From contig NZ_OZ244785.1 in NCBI RefSeq assembly GCF_965219715.1, forward strand, positions 434,001-498,000: DNA of 64,000 nt, read 5' to 3'. The notes below the pieces were generated by a model. That model saw only the letters and a list, made by a program, of their open reading frames with translations. It was not told the origin of the DNA and did not search any database. Numbering within the stretch: position 1 is the stretch's first letter; every line of letters begins with the position of its first letter. The position numbers and the translations under genes were made by a program. The DNA is from Bacterioplanoides sp965219715. Its GTDB lineage: Bacteria; Pseudomonadota; Gammaproteobacteria; Pseudomonadales; Oceanobacteraceae. Positions 27,835 through 36,494 of this stretch are shown here, one piece after another.

Positions 27835-27850
27835 TTGGACTATTTGAACA
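27835..27850 (+). repeat. 16-bp element TTGGACTATTTGAACA, copy 1
   Basis: Identical to the copy at 33864-33879 (opposite strand) and nearly identical to two more near it. It overlaps the last codons and stop of the AraC gene, but also lies 89-104 bp upstream of the EamA start and about 43 bp upstream of its Fur-like site, a normal place for an activator. Confidence 0.72.
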
Positions 27851-28685
27851 TTTTGTCGCGAAAGGCTTTGGGTGATTCACCTTCATTGCGGCGGAAGAAA
27901 CGACTGAAGTAGGTGACGTCTTCGATCCCCAGATCCAGCGCTATCGCTTTTACCGTTTTATTGGTGTAAGCCAGGTCACGCTTGGCTTCCAGCATAATAC
28001 GGTCATGAATCAGTTGAGTAACGGTTTTGCTGAAATGAGCCCTGGTCAGCTCATTTACCCGTTTACTGCTTAGCGCCAGTTTGTCTGCATAAAAACTTGT
28101 GTCTTTATGACTTTTATAATGATCTTCAATCAGACTCATCAGTTTCACCATTCGCTGATCCGACTCTGAGGCAGACTCCCCCTGATCCGGGCTGTAACGC
28201 ATCAGATAACGCATAAAGCCGGTGAGCAGAGCGGATAACATCTCATGATCAGGGCTTTCTGCCTGGCGCTCACGCATCATCATATTCAGCAGTTGTTTCA
28301 GTTCCCTGCGGCCGGTGTCATCCAATATAACAAAGGGGCCACTGGCACTGTTCTGGGAGAAAATCCGTTCCACCGCCAGCTGTGAGCGATAGTCAGGATT
28401 GACAAAATCCGGGTTAAACGACAGTGCAAACATGGTGTCAGCGATGCTATGGGCTTCATGCACCTGACCCGGTGCCATAAAATAGATCCGATCAGGAATC
28501 AGTGGATATTCGATAAAATCGATACTGTGACTACCTTCTCCTGTTAGCACCCAGAAAATTTCATAGTATTTATGCCGGTGAGGGCCGACGTAATCGAGTT
28601 TGCCTTCCATCTCAACGGCATCAACCAGTTCCAGATCAAAAGGTTCGTTATCAGGCAATACACGGATATCGATAATATCGTTCAT
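27840..28685 (-). CDS. AraC-family transcriptional regulator
   Basis: A 281-residue regulator. Residues 15-110 form a cupin sensor (GPHRHKYYEIFWVLTGEGSH, then RIYFMAPGQVHEAH). Residues about 180-280 carry the double helix-turn-helix: FYADKLALSSKRVNELTRAHF and IALDLGIEDVTYFSRFFRRNEG. It is transcribed toward the EamA-TrmO-like operon. I infer that it binds the TTGGACTATTTGAACA elements at 27835 and 33818-33879, by analogy with AraC-type activators of siderophore genes (PchR, YbtA) that work together with Fur. It could also respond to an unrelated effector. Confidence 0.92.
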   Translation of the reverse strand: MNDIIDIRVLPDNEPFDLELVDAVEMEGKLDYVGPHRHKYYEIFWVLTGEGSHSIDFIEYPLIPDRIYFMAPGQVHEAHSIADTMFALSFNPDFVNPDYRSQLAVERIFSQNSASGPFVILDDTGRRELKQLLNMMMRERQAESPDHEMLSALLTGFMRYLMRYSPDQGESASESDQRMVKLMSLIEDHYKSHKDTSFYADKLALSSKRVNELTRAHFSKTVTQLIHDRIMLEAKRDLAYTNKTVKAIALDLGIEDVTYFSRFFRRNEGESPKAFRDKMFK

Positions 28686-28799
28686 AGTGGCGCCATTATA
28701 TTCTGTTAGGTTAAGTTTAGTCGCTTTCTTCGGGCAGGGCAGCGGGCATTTCTCCAGTAAAAATCGAATTGCAATTTTTACAACCTGCCAGACAAATAC

Positions 28800-29324
28800 T
28801 TACCATTTATCAACATTTTCATATCGGTTCAACCGCCCCTCTTGAAGCTCCTGGAAAAAGTCACAACTCGTAAGCCTCAGCATCAGTGTGTTATCAATCT
28901 TTGTTGTAGTATCATGAATATCCCCAGGCAGGTATACAGAACACTGTCCATCTTTTAGTGCGTACTCATCTTGTTGTACTATTTCGAAACTACCGTCATC
29001 ACGAATCACCTTCCCAAATATACCCATATCAACTTGACCAGATACGGTGGCGTATATCACCCACCCGTCACCATGATCGTGAGGAGGGCTAACATCACCT
29101 TTTTGCTCTACATGCGCCATTAAAATAAAGCCATGTTCGCTGCTTCGATACACTTCTTTATATGGTAGACCCTCTTTAAGTAAATCCTTGACCCAATCTT
29201 CATCCTTGCATTTCACGATAAGCTCTTCCAATAAGCGCTTCGCTTCTTTAGTTAAGCCAGATGTAGCTGGCCCCCAGATACGATTGAGTTCAGTTTTAAA
29301 TTTTTCGAGTGCTGGATTTTTCAT
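28800..29324 (-). CDS. Cupin-fold protein of unknown function
   Basis: A 174-residue protein. The central part (about 75-160) looks like a single cupin or cysteine-dioxygenase-like barrel: SPPHDHGDGWVIYATVSG has the H-x-H metal pair, and CSVYLPGDIHDTT supplies a second-block His. An N-terminal helical region of about 60 residues precedes it. A non-heme metal-dependent oxygenase or a sensor domain are both possible. The start is ATG 29324; the GTG at 29339 adds five residues. The gene is AT-richer than its neighbours. It sits between the AraC gene and the outer-membrane barrel operon, but has 95 bp upstream for its own promoter. Confidence 0.72.
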   Translation of the reverse strand: MKNPALEKFKTELNRIWGPATSGLTKEAKRLLEELIVKCKDEDWVKDLLKEGLPYKEVYRSSEHGFILMAHVEQKGDVSPPHDHGDGWVIYATVSGQVDMGIFGKVIRDDGSFEIVQQDEYALKDGQCSVYLPGDIHDTTTKIDNTLMLRLTSCDFFQELQEGRLNRYENVDKW

Positions 29325-29419
29325 GATCAGGTTTCTCACTAAGCTAAATCAAAAAGTTTTAGAAAATTGCCATTCGGTCTTAGTTATGGGGAATACGCTC
29401 TTAGAAGCGATATGTACGA

Positions 29420-30592
29420 TTAAAAATACCGTTCCAGAGTCAGCTGAAATCGATCGTCCTTACGGATTGCAGTGATCGGGTCGGCGGCTTTTTTGCCATC
29501 GAATACGCGCATATCCAGCGATAACTTCCAGCTTTCACCAATACGGCGACTGGCTTCCACCAACAGACTTTTACTGTGGTAGTCAGGATCGTAACCGCCG
29601 CCAATAAGCAAATCGCTGCTTGCAGCATCGTTCAGAGTTAAACGGGCTCCGGCGTAGATATCATTCTGGGCAACAGAGTCAGAATGTTTACCGCGTTCAT
29701 TCCAGCCGTATTCGGTTAATAAGCCAAGATCCATATCAGAATCCTGAATACCGTATAAGGTGTATTCGAAACCCGCTTGTAGCGCACTGAAGTTGTGCTC
29801 TTTGGCATCCCGATAAATGGCCTCGGCTTTCCATAACCAGGCATCAATGGTGGCCTGAAGGTCGACACCGAACTGAGTCATCTGTTCGTAGTAAGGCGTC
29901 AGCTTATCGCCGTTTACTTCAAACACAGGTTCGCGGTTGGTACCGTTAAACCAATAGGCTCCGAGATCAAAGACATCAACTGAATGGCTCCAGCGCAGGG
30001 CATAGTCGACGTGTTGATCTTTATCGTCGGATTGGTAACGGGCATTATCGTCGTCAATCACCATGCCGGGGCGTAAGCGACCGTGTTTTCCGGCAAAACT
30101 GCGTTCACGAAAGCCTGGCAGCACAAAAGCATCGACGATACCCCAGTCATTAACCAGCGACAGGTTAACCATGGGTTGCCCCAATTTTTCTTCGCCATCA
30201 AAACTGTCTACCGAATCGGTCTGATTAATGACATCCACCAGATGCTGAAATTCAGTAACCCCCCAAAATACTTTGCTGATACCGGCTTTTATCTCGATAT
30301 TATCGTGGGTATGCATCCACAAAAACTCACGAATATCACCGCGACTGCGTTCGTCATCGTGTTCGTCAATACGATAGTAGGGTTTAACTAATAGGCTGGA
30401 GTTACCATCCCGCCATTGCCAATAAAATTCTGGCCCAATATTGGCTGATAGATTGGATTGATATTGTTGCCCGCTGTATTGGCCTTTGTCAGGATAAGCC
30501 TGCCATTGCAGTCCGACCTTGCCTGAAACCTGCACCGCAAAAGCGGTGCAGGGCAGTGACAGGCCAGCAAATAATAACGCTGATCTGATCAT
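29420..30592 (-). CDS. Outer-membrane beta-barrel protein of an MMPL transport operon
   Basis: A 390-residue exported protein. The signal peptide ends at about residue 19 (AFA), and the rest alternates aromatic and polar strands and ends LTLERYF, typical of an outer-membrane barrel. I do not recognise a named family with certainty; it resembles the large barrel proteins encoded next to MMPL transporters. It starts 1 bp after the stop of the LolA-like gene, so it is the third gene of the operon MMPL, LolA-like, barrel. Together they could span inner membrane, periplasm and outer membrane. Confidence 0.78.
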   Translation of the reverse strand: MIRSALLFAGLSLPCTAFAVQVSGKVGLQWQAYPDKGQYSGQQYQSNLSANIGPEFYWQWRDGNSSLLVKPYYRIDEHDDERSRGDIREFLWMHTHDNIEIKAGISKVFWGVTEFQHLVDVINQTDSVDSFDGEEKLGQPMVNLSLVNDWGIVDAFVLPGFRERSFAGKHGRLRPGMVIDDDNARYQSDDKDQHVDYALRWSHSVDVFDLGAYWFNGTNREPVFEVNGDKLTPYYEQMTQFGVDLQATIDAWLWKAEAIYRDAKEHNFSALQAGFEYTLYGIQDSDMDLGLLTEYGWNERGKHSDSVAQNDIYAGARLTLNDAASSDLLIGGGYDPDYHSKSLLVEASRRIGESWKLSLDMRVFDGKKAADPITAIRKDDRFQLTLERYF

Positions 30593-30593
30593 A

Positions 30594-31412
30594 TTAACGT
30601 GCCCGTTTCAGAGAATTTTTATTAAAGTCAGAGTCTTTCAGGCCGGTGTTGAAGCGGATGTCCGATAGTTTAAGGTCCGTGCTTTTACCGTTCTGATGAT
30701 TCACCATCTTCTGCAGCTGAGAACGCCAGAACTTGCCTTCGTATTGCTGGTATTGTTCAAAACTCAGGGTCTTCAGCAGGCTGTTTTTGCGATCGTAAAA
30801 TTCAATTTTCTGGATACGGTATTCCGGCTTATCTATCCATACCAGACGGCGTTTATAACCGGAGAATTTGTCCTTGGGGTATTGTGCTACTACCTCACAG
30901 CTATTCGCACCACAGGGTTCTTCACGGATAAACTCATAATTGTATTTTTCGATCTCGAACGAACTTAAATCTTCAAATGAAAACTCGGAGCCCATAAATG
31001 GCCCGGACTTATTCTTCGATGAAATCCGTTTTACTCGTTTCAGTGCGGGCAAATACAACCATTGGTCATCTGCTGTTGCTACATGAGAGAAGCTCAGAAA
31101 AGCGGTGCCTTTCACGTCCCTTGGCTGATCGAATACGGTCAGAGCCTTATCGCCGTCATTAAGCTGCTCCAGGTTTTTGCTGCGAATCTGGCGTGTGCTT
31201 TCTTCTCCACGTTTGTTACGTAATGTCATCAGCATATTGCTTTGACTATCACCCCAGCCAGTGTCTTTCTCTTTGGCGATGGAAGAAATACGCAAACCAC
31301 GTTGTTCCGCTGTTTCAGCCATTGTCAGCTGGGACATCAGTGACGCGCTTAATAAGGCCGATGATAAAGCAAAAATCGTTGGCAATTTTTTGTTGCTATC
31401 ATGCATTTTCAT
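30594..31412 (-). CDS. LolA-like outer-membrane lipoprotein-sorting family protein
   Basis: A 272-residue periplasmic protein with a signal peptide (ending TMAE at about 33). The body matches the LolA-like family found beside MMPL transporters: DQWLYLPALKRVKRISSKNKSGPFMGSEFSFED and YRIQKIEFYDRKNSLLKTLSF. It probably carries a hydrophobic cargo across the periplasm for the RND protein. The start at 31412 has GGAG 10 bases upstream and overlaps the MMPL gene by 14 bp. The open frame upstream is inside the MMPL gene and is not used. One pair of cysteines (EEPCGANSCEV) may form a disulfide. Confidence 0.85.
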   Translation of the reverse strand: MKMHDSNKKLPTIFALSSALLSASLMSQLTMAETAEQRGLRISSIAKEKDTGWGDSQSNMLMTLRNKRGEESTRQIRSKNLEQLNDGDKALTVFDQPRDVKGTAFLSFSHVATADDQWLYLPALKRVKRISSKNKSGPFMGSEFSFEDLSSFEIEKYNYEFIREEPCGANSCEVVAQYPKDKFSGYKRRLVWIDKPEYRIQKIEFYDRKNSLLKTLSFEQYQQYEGKFWRSQLQKMVNHQNGKSTDLKLSDIRFNTGLKDSDFNKNSLKRAR

Positions 31413-33735
31413 AAGCTGTTTGCTCCGTATCGTTATCTGTTTCAGTAGAAGTAGCTGATGCTTGTTTTTTACGATCAAGTAACAGCAGCAGAGGAGGCAG
31501 GAAGAAGAAATCAACTACCAGTGCTAGGACGATGGTGACCGCGGTTAAGAAGCCCATATCACCGTTTAATTTAAAGTGAGAATGCGCCAGTACCGAGAAG
31601 CCGATTACCAGCACAATGGTGGTCACCCATAACGCATTTCCCACGCTGTTAAAGGTGTAACGCACCGCAGCTTCAGTATCAGCGCCCAGATCACGGCGGG
31701 CGTGCAGGTATTTGCTGAGGAAATGAACGGTATAGTCGACCACAATACCCAGGGTCATTCCGGCCACCATGGATAAACCCAGGCCAACTTCGCCACTTAA
31801 TAAATACCAGGCGCCAAAGCCCATCGCAGCCGGAGCAATATTCGGTACCAGACTGATCAGTGAGAATTGAAATGATCCCAAGGCCAGGCCTAATAAGCCG
31901 CAAATTAACACCAGTGCGATGGCCGTACCAGACAACATACTTTCGATATTACTTTGGCCGATATGAGCAAACATCAGATCCGGACCGGTAATCATCACCT
32001 TATAATCCGGTGCACTTTTCGCCAGCCATTGGGTCACTCGTTGTTCCAGGTCGAGTAATTCAACACTGCTGATATTTTTTAACGTACTTACCACACGGGT
32101 GGCGGATTTATCGACATTGATCTGGTTATTTAAATCAAGGCCATAAGGCAGAGACATTTCGTATAACAGCAAATACTGAGCTGCTAATTCACGATTCTCC
32201 GGCAGGCGGTAGTAATCCGGATTATCGGCGTGCATATTTTTATTCAGACGTTTAAAGGTATCACTCAGGGTGCTGACATGATCCACTTCAGGTTGCTGCC
32301 GGAACCAATTGCTGAAGGTATCTATGGTCTGAATATAACGACTGCCGCTGATGCCACCGGTCTCCTGACTGTTGATGGCGACTTCCATCAGAATAATGCC
32401 GGACATATTTTCCTGCATATAACTGGTGGAGGTGCGGATTGGCATGGACTCGTCAAAATACTCCACGAAGTTATCGTTAAGGGTGTTTTGTGGCAGCAGG
32501 AACGTTAATCCGGCAATAATCAGTGCCATGGTTGGCAGCAATACCCGGCTCTTTGCGATAACAAAATTACCCAGAGACATCATTAAGGTGTTTCTATTTT
32601 GTGGTTGTGGTTTTACCCGAACCGGAAGAATCATCATTAATGCCGGGAATAAAGTCAGCGATAAAATACACGCCATCATCACACCAATGGCAACGATATT
32701 ACCCAGGTCGCGGAACGGAGGAGATTCCGAGAAGTTCATGCTGAGGAAGCCAATCGCGGTAGTGATACTGGTGAGCATAATTGGCTGGAAATTCAGACGC
32801 AGACTTTCTTTTAATGCTGCGGATTTGCTTTTGCCCTGGCGCATTTCATAGAACATGGAGTTCATGACATGAATACAGTCGGCGACGGCTAAGGTTAAAA
32901 TCATTACCGGTGAGCTGGCAGAAGGGCCGGATAAATACAAGCCAGTCCAGCCTGCTAAACCCATGGCGCTGACGATACTGGTAATCACAATAACGACAGT
33001 GGCGAAGGTACCGGTAAAGCTTTTCAGTAGCGCAATCATAATGACGATGACTGCAGCAAACATCAGTGGTACCAGCACTTCGTTATCATGAATGGCAGAC
33101 TCACTGAAACTACCGTTCATCATCACCATGCCAGACAACATGATTTTCAGATCCGGATATTGCTTTTCGTATTTTTGTTTCATCTCCCGGGCTTTGGCCA
33201 TCACAATAGGTTCGAGGTTGACCTCGTTTAATTGCACGGTGACATTAACTACGGTGGAATTGGCCGACGGTGCTACCAGCTTTTTAATCAGCAGTGGTTC
33301 GTTCAGAGCAATCTCACGAATGTTGTTCAGGGACGTTAGCGTTAGTGGCGTATCCTCAGCCACCAGGTCAGCCACACTCAGATCATCTTCTTCTGATTGG
33401 GTATGCTGGAAGTTAGTTAATGAATCCACCCTGGATGAATAGGGAATCTGCCAGGCTTCTTCGGTGATCTCGCGAATGGCTGTCAGGGTTTCCGGAGTAA
33501 AAACGTTGCCATCATTGGGCGCTATAACAAAGGCGACGTTATCGCTCTTGCTGAACTCCGCCTGGACCGCTTCGTAGTTCATTAGCAGCGGGCTGTCTTC
33601 ACCGAAGAAGATTTTGTAGTCCGCCTTAAAAGTCAGGTACTGGCCACCATAACCAGCTCCTGCAATCAGCAGAAAGATCAACAGCATCACCCGTATGGGG
33701 GCGTTGATCAGAGTATCGAATAGTTTTTCCTTCAT
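31399..33735 (-). CDS. MMPL/RND-family transporter
   Basis: A 778-residue inner-membrane protein of the MMPL branch of RND transporters, with a duplicated layout: helix 1, periplasmic domain, helices 2-6, then the same again. Seen: ADYKIFFGEDSPLLMNYEAV after helix 1, LTLAVADCIHVMNSMFYEM in the first transmembrane block and MTLGIVVDYTVHFLSKYLHARRD in the second, with Asp residues placed for proton relay. Members move lipids, hopanoids or lipophilic metabolites to the outer membrane. It heads the operon with the LolA-like and barrel genes. Three copies of a 16-bp operator-like element lie 83-144 bp upstream of its start. Confidence 0.93.
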   Translation of the reverse strand: MKEKLFDTLINAPIRVMLLIFLLIAGAGYGGQYLTFKADYKIFFGEDSPLLMNYEAVQAEFSKSDNVAFVIAPNDGNVFTPETLTAIREITEEAWQIPYSSRVDSLTNFQHTQSEEDDLSVADLVAEDTPLTLTSLNNIREIALNEPLLIKKLVAPSANSTVVNVTVQLNEVNLEPIVMAKAREMKQKYEKQYPDLKIMLSGMVMMNGSFSESAIHDNEVLVPLMFAAVIVIMIALLKSFTGTFATVVIVITSIVSAMGLAGWTGLYLSGPSASSPVMILTLAVADCIHVMNSMFYEMRQGKSKSAALKESLRLNFQPIMLTSITTAIGFLSMNFSESPPFRDLGNIVAIGVMMACILSLTLFPALMMILPVRVKPQPQNRNTLMMSLGNFVIAKSRVLLPTMALIIAGLTFLLPQNTLNDNFVEYFDESMPIRTSTSYMQENMSGIILMEVAINSQETGGISGSRYIQTIDTFSNWFRQQPEVDHVSTLSDTFKRLNKNMHADNPDYYRLPENRELAAQYLLLYEMSLPYGLDLNNQINVDKSATRVVSTLKNISSVELLDLEQRVTQWLAKSAPDYKVMITGPDLMFAHIGQSNIESMLSGTAIALVLICGLLGLALGSFQFSLISLVPNIAPAAMGFGAWYLLSGEVGLGLSMVAGMTLGIVVDYTVHFLSKYLHARRDLGADTEAAVRYTFNSVGNALWVTTIVLVIGFSVLAHSHFKLNGDMGFLTAVTIVLALVVDFFFLPPLLLLLDRKKQASATSTETDNDTEQTAYENA

Positions 33736-33817
33736 AAGTCCACTCAGATTAACGGGAATGAGGCATTTATTATTCGCCGTCAGCCTGGTTGCCGGAATGG
33801 ACGTACTTCGGGGAGTG

Positions 33818-33879
33818 TTGGACTATTTGGACCTGATGTTCAGATAGTCCAAAGGATAGGTAGTGTTCAAATAGTCCAA
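33818..33879. promoter_or_regulatory. Cluster of three 16-bp operator-like elements upstream of the MMPL operon
   Basis: Copies of TTGGACTATTTGAACA: plus strand 33818-33833 (14 of 16), minus strand 33837-33852 (15 of 16) and minus strand 33864-33879 (16 of 16). They lie in the divergent region between the MMPL operon and a small gene at 33960. Arrangement and inverted orientation of copies suggest cooperative binding of a dimeric regulator. Confidence 0.82.
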
Positions 33880-33959
33880 CCTTTGGTGCGAACCGTCTCT
33901 TTTTCGGCCATGCATTCCGGTTCACTGTTGAAGCTGGTTTCTAAGAAAGGGTGAAGCAG

Positions 33960-34283
33960 ATGAAAGAAGTTGTACTGGAAGGTGTGCCAGAGCGGGTTCC
34001 GGACTATTTATTGCCGGAGGCTATGGCTGCTGATGAACACGAAGTATGGGGGCGCTTTGTATTCAGTACAGTATATGGATATGTGTTGGTGGTACTGAAT
34101 GAAAATAATGACGAAGCCGATCATCCGGTATGGTTTATCCTGCGCCATACAGAATTATCCCGAATTGAGTTTTCAGTTCCTTTTGATAACCGGGAAAATG
34201 CCCGGGAATTTATGCAGCAGTTGAAGGAAGGTGAGGTGGATCAATTAATTGATGCTGAACTTGCAGAGCGCAAGTCCGATTAA
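33960..34283 (+). CDS. Hypothetical acidic protein
   Basis: A 107-residue, strongly acidic protein with no signal peptide or membrane segment. I do not recognise it. It reads as an alpha/beta fold: VFSTVYGYVLVVLNE strands and a C-terminal helix rich in Glu (NAREFMQQLKEGEVDQLIDAEL). AAGG about 10 bases upstream selects ATG 33960 over GTG 33951. It is divergent from the MMPL operon and shares the operator region, so it may be co-regulated. Confidence 0.68.
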   Translation: MKEVVLEGVPERVPDYLLPEAMAADEHEVWGRFVFSTVYGYVLVVLNENNDEADHPVWFILRHTELSRIEFSVPFDNRENAREFMQQLKEGEVDQLIDAELAERKSD

Positions 34284-34348
34284 TCCGATAAATTCAGCTC
34301 CCGGTTGCGGTAGAAAAATTGCAGCTGGGAGCCGGACTGGATGAATGT

Positions 34349-34978
34349 TTAAACAATCTCCAGTACTTTTTCTACCGGTCTGCGTTTTTTCTGGCTCCAG
34401 CTTTTATTCGCCGCTTTACCAACGGTTACCAGCATCACCGGGATATTATCCTCGCTCAGATTAAATGCCTGTTGCACTTGTTCGCGTACGAGACCACTCA
34501 TTGGCCCGGTGGCAAATCCCATATCTTCTGCCGCCAGCATTAAGGTCATGGCCGCTAATGAAGCACTGCGAAACGCTTCATCCATTTGTAATTGAGGATT
34601 GCCTTCGTGGGTTTGTGTCGCCACTGCAACCCAGCCATCGGCAGCGGTTTGTGGCATTAACTCAGCATCAACCGACGGTTGCAGAGCCGCAGCCAACTGT
34701 TTATGCGCATTTAACTGGCCAACCACAATAAAGGTAACGGCTGCATCCAGAATCTGTGGTTGCTGGTAGCTCGCTTGGTGAAGTGCTTGTTTTTGCTCTT
34801 CAGATTTCACCGCAATAAACCGCCAGTTTTGCAGGTTATAAGCACTGGGAGTCAGTGTTGTCTGGCGGATTAACTCGGTAATGGTTTGATCGTCAATTTC
34901 AAAATCCGGATCGTAGCGTCCAGTCGATACACGTTGCTGTAACAGTTTGCTGACGTGTGTATTCGTAATATCTGTCAT
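34349..34978 (-). CDS. Nitroreductase-family flavoprotein
   Basis: A 209-residue FMN enzyme of the nitroreductase family, which uses NAD(P)H to reduce nitro compounds, quinones or flavins. Family blocks: LLQQRVSTGRYD with the FMN-binding RxS.R region, TPSAYNLQNWRFIAV, and AEDMGFATGPMSG. It follows a DMT exporter gene by 6 bp in the same operon, whose promoter region carries two MarR-type operators. The pair looks like a xenobiotic detoxification unit of reductase plus exporter. Confidence 0.92.
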   Translation of the reverse strand: MTDITNTHVSKLLQQRVSTGRYDPDFEIDDQTITELIRQTTLTPSAYNLQNWRFIAVKSEEQKQALHQASYQQPQILDAAVTFIVVGQLNAHKQLAAALQPSVDAELMPQTAADGWVAVATQTHEGNPQLQMDEAFRSASLAAMTLMLAAEDMGFATGPMSGLVREQVQQAFNLSEDNIPVMLVTVGKAANKSWSQKKRRPVEKVLEIV

Positions 34979-34984
34979 GGAGAT

Positions 34985-35875
34985 TTATTCCTTAATCGTT
35001 TTGAAAAGCGTGGGAAATTTCGGACGCTCAGGCAGCATGGCCCATTGCACAATTAATACGCTGAGCAATACGGTGATAAATCCGAGCAGGGCAACTCCTT
35101 GCAGGGCTTCTCCGAGAAATACCCAGCCTAATACCGCAGCCGATAGCGGGCTTAATAACCCCAGTGATGAGACGGCAACCGGCGATAACTTATGGATGCC
35201 GTTAAACCAGAGGAAATAGCCGGTCAGAGATCCGGCCAGGGATAAATACACGTAGGCGAGAATTTGTGCTTGGCTCAACGCCGGCATGGGTGCATCAAAC
35301 AACAGGGCTACCGGGGCGAGCATGACGCCGCCCAGCACCAGCTGCCAGCCGGTAAACGCCAGAGTTGGCATATTCATCTGCCAATGGCGGGTGAGGAATA
35401 CACCGCCACCAACACTGATAGCACCGATTAAAGCCGCCAGGATGCCAATCAAATCCCATTGGCTGCCCGGCGACAGGATCAGTGCCGTCATTCCCAGAAT
35501 GCTGGCGATACTGGCAATCACCGCAACCAGATTGGGACCTTTGTGGTTAACCCACCAGATCAGCAGCATCACCACAAACGGTTGTACTGCCCCAAGAATG
35601 GCCGCCAGACCACCTGGCAAGCGATAAGCGGCAACAAATAACAGCGCCTGGAATAACCCAATGTTGAGCACCGACAGCAGAGCTAATTTCAGCCACTGCT
35701 GTTTTTGCGGCCATACCCGGGTAATCAGTAATAACAATAAGCCAGCGGGCAAAACCCGCATGGCTGCGGAGGTAACCGGAACTCCTTCTGGCAGGAATTC
35801 GCTGGTGACGATATAGGTTGAGCCCCAGATGACAGGGGCTAATGCAGTCAGCAGAATTAATAAAACAGTGCGCAT
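34985..35875 (-). CDS. EamA/DMT-family transporter
   Basis: A 296-residue inner-membrane protein with ten hydrophobic segments and two EamA repeats (LAPVIWGSTYIVTSEFLP near the N-terminus; LSPLSAAVLGWVFLGEALQ near the C-terminus). It probably exports a small metabolite or drug. It is the first gene of a two-gene operon with the nitroreductase and is divergent from a MarR regulator gene. Two 18-bp inverted repeats in the shared promoter region indicate control by that MarR protein. Confidence 0.92.
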   Translation of the reverse strand: MRTVLLILLTALAPVIWGSTYIVTSEFLPEGVPVTSAAMRVLPAGLLLLLITRVWPQKQQWLKLALLSVLNIGLFQALLFVAAYRLPGGLAAILGAVQPFVVMLLIWWVNHKGPNLVAVIASIASILGMTALILSPGSQWDLIGILAALIGAISVGGGVFLTRHWQMNMPTLAFTGWQLVLGGVMLAPVALLFDAPMPALSQAQILAYVYLSLAGSLTGYFLWFNGIHKLSPVAVSSLGLLSPLSAAVLGWVFLGEALQGVALLGFITVLLSVLIVQWAMLPERPKFPTLFKTIKE

Positions 35876-35894
35876 AACATACTCGATTTCAATT

Positions 35895-35949
35895 TATCTT
35901 AACTTCAAGATAAATTCAGTTTAAACGAAACTATCTTGAAATCAAGATA
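35895..35949. promoter_or_regulatory. Two 18-bp MarR-type operators
   Basis: TATCTTGA-AA-TCAAGATA at 35932-35949 is a perfect 8+8 inverted repeat. TATCTTAA-CT-TCAAGATA at 35895-35912 differs by one base in one arm. They lie between the divergent DMT/nitroreductase operon and the marR-like gene, 37 bp apart centre to centre. Confidence 0.88.
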
Positions 35950-36005
35950 AATCCTAGATAGAGTCGCTTGCCAATAACAATGAAGAATCAGCTCAGGATT
36001 TACTG

Positions 36006-36494
36006 ATGGATAAAGTCGACAACATTCTTGCCCAATGGCAGGCGGAACGTCCGGATCTCGATACCACCCCCATGGGGCCGATTGGCCGCCTGAAACGCTG
36101 TGCTGCGTTAATGCAGCCGAAGCTGGATAAAGTGTTTGCCGAGTTTGAACTCAGTTATTGGGAATTTGATGTGCTGGCGACATTAAAGCGCTCTGGCGCA
36201 CCTTATTGCCTGGCGCCAACCACTTTGTTTTCTACTTTGATGGTGACCTCTGGCACCATGACGCATCGGATGAATCAGCTGGAAAAGCGGGGGCTGATCG
36301 AACGGCTGGCAAATCCGGAAGATGCCCGCAGTAAGCTGGTTCGGCTCACCGCAGAAGGCGCTGCACTGGCAGACCGGGCGGTTGAGGCTCATCTGCAGAA
36401 CGAACGACATATCATCTCTGAATTGTCACCTGAGCAACTGCAGCAAATTGATGACAATCTGCGCACGTTGCTCGCGGTACTGGAAGAGCACTAA
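36006..36494 (+). CDS. MarR-family transcriptional regulator
   Basis: A 162-residue MarR-type repressor. The winged helix-turn-helix reads ELSYWEFDVLATLKRSG, then PTTLFSTLMVTSGTMTHRMNQLEKRGLIER with the wing NPEDARSKLVRLT. The family acts as dimers that leave DNA when a phenolic or other small ligand binds. The two inverted repeats upstream are its probable sites, giving autoregulation and control of the divergent exporter/nitroreductase operon. Its stop overlaps the stop of the convergent LysR gene by 4 bp. Confidence 0.94.
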   Translation: MDKVDNILAQWQAERPDLDTTPMGPIGRLKRCAALMQPKLDKVFAEFELSYWEFDVLATLKRSGAPYCLAPTTLFSTLMVTSGTMTHRMNQLEKRGLIERLANPEDARSKLVRLTAEGAALADRAVEAHLQNERHIISELSPEQLQQIDDNLRTLLAVLEEH

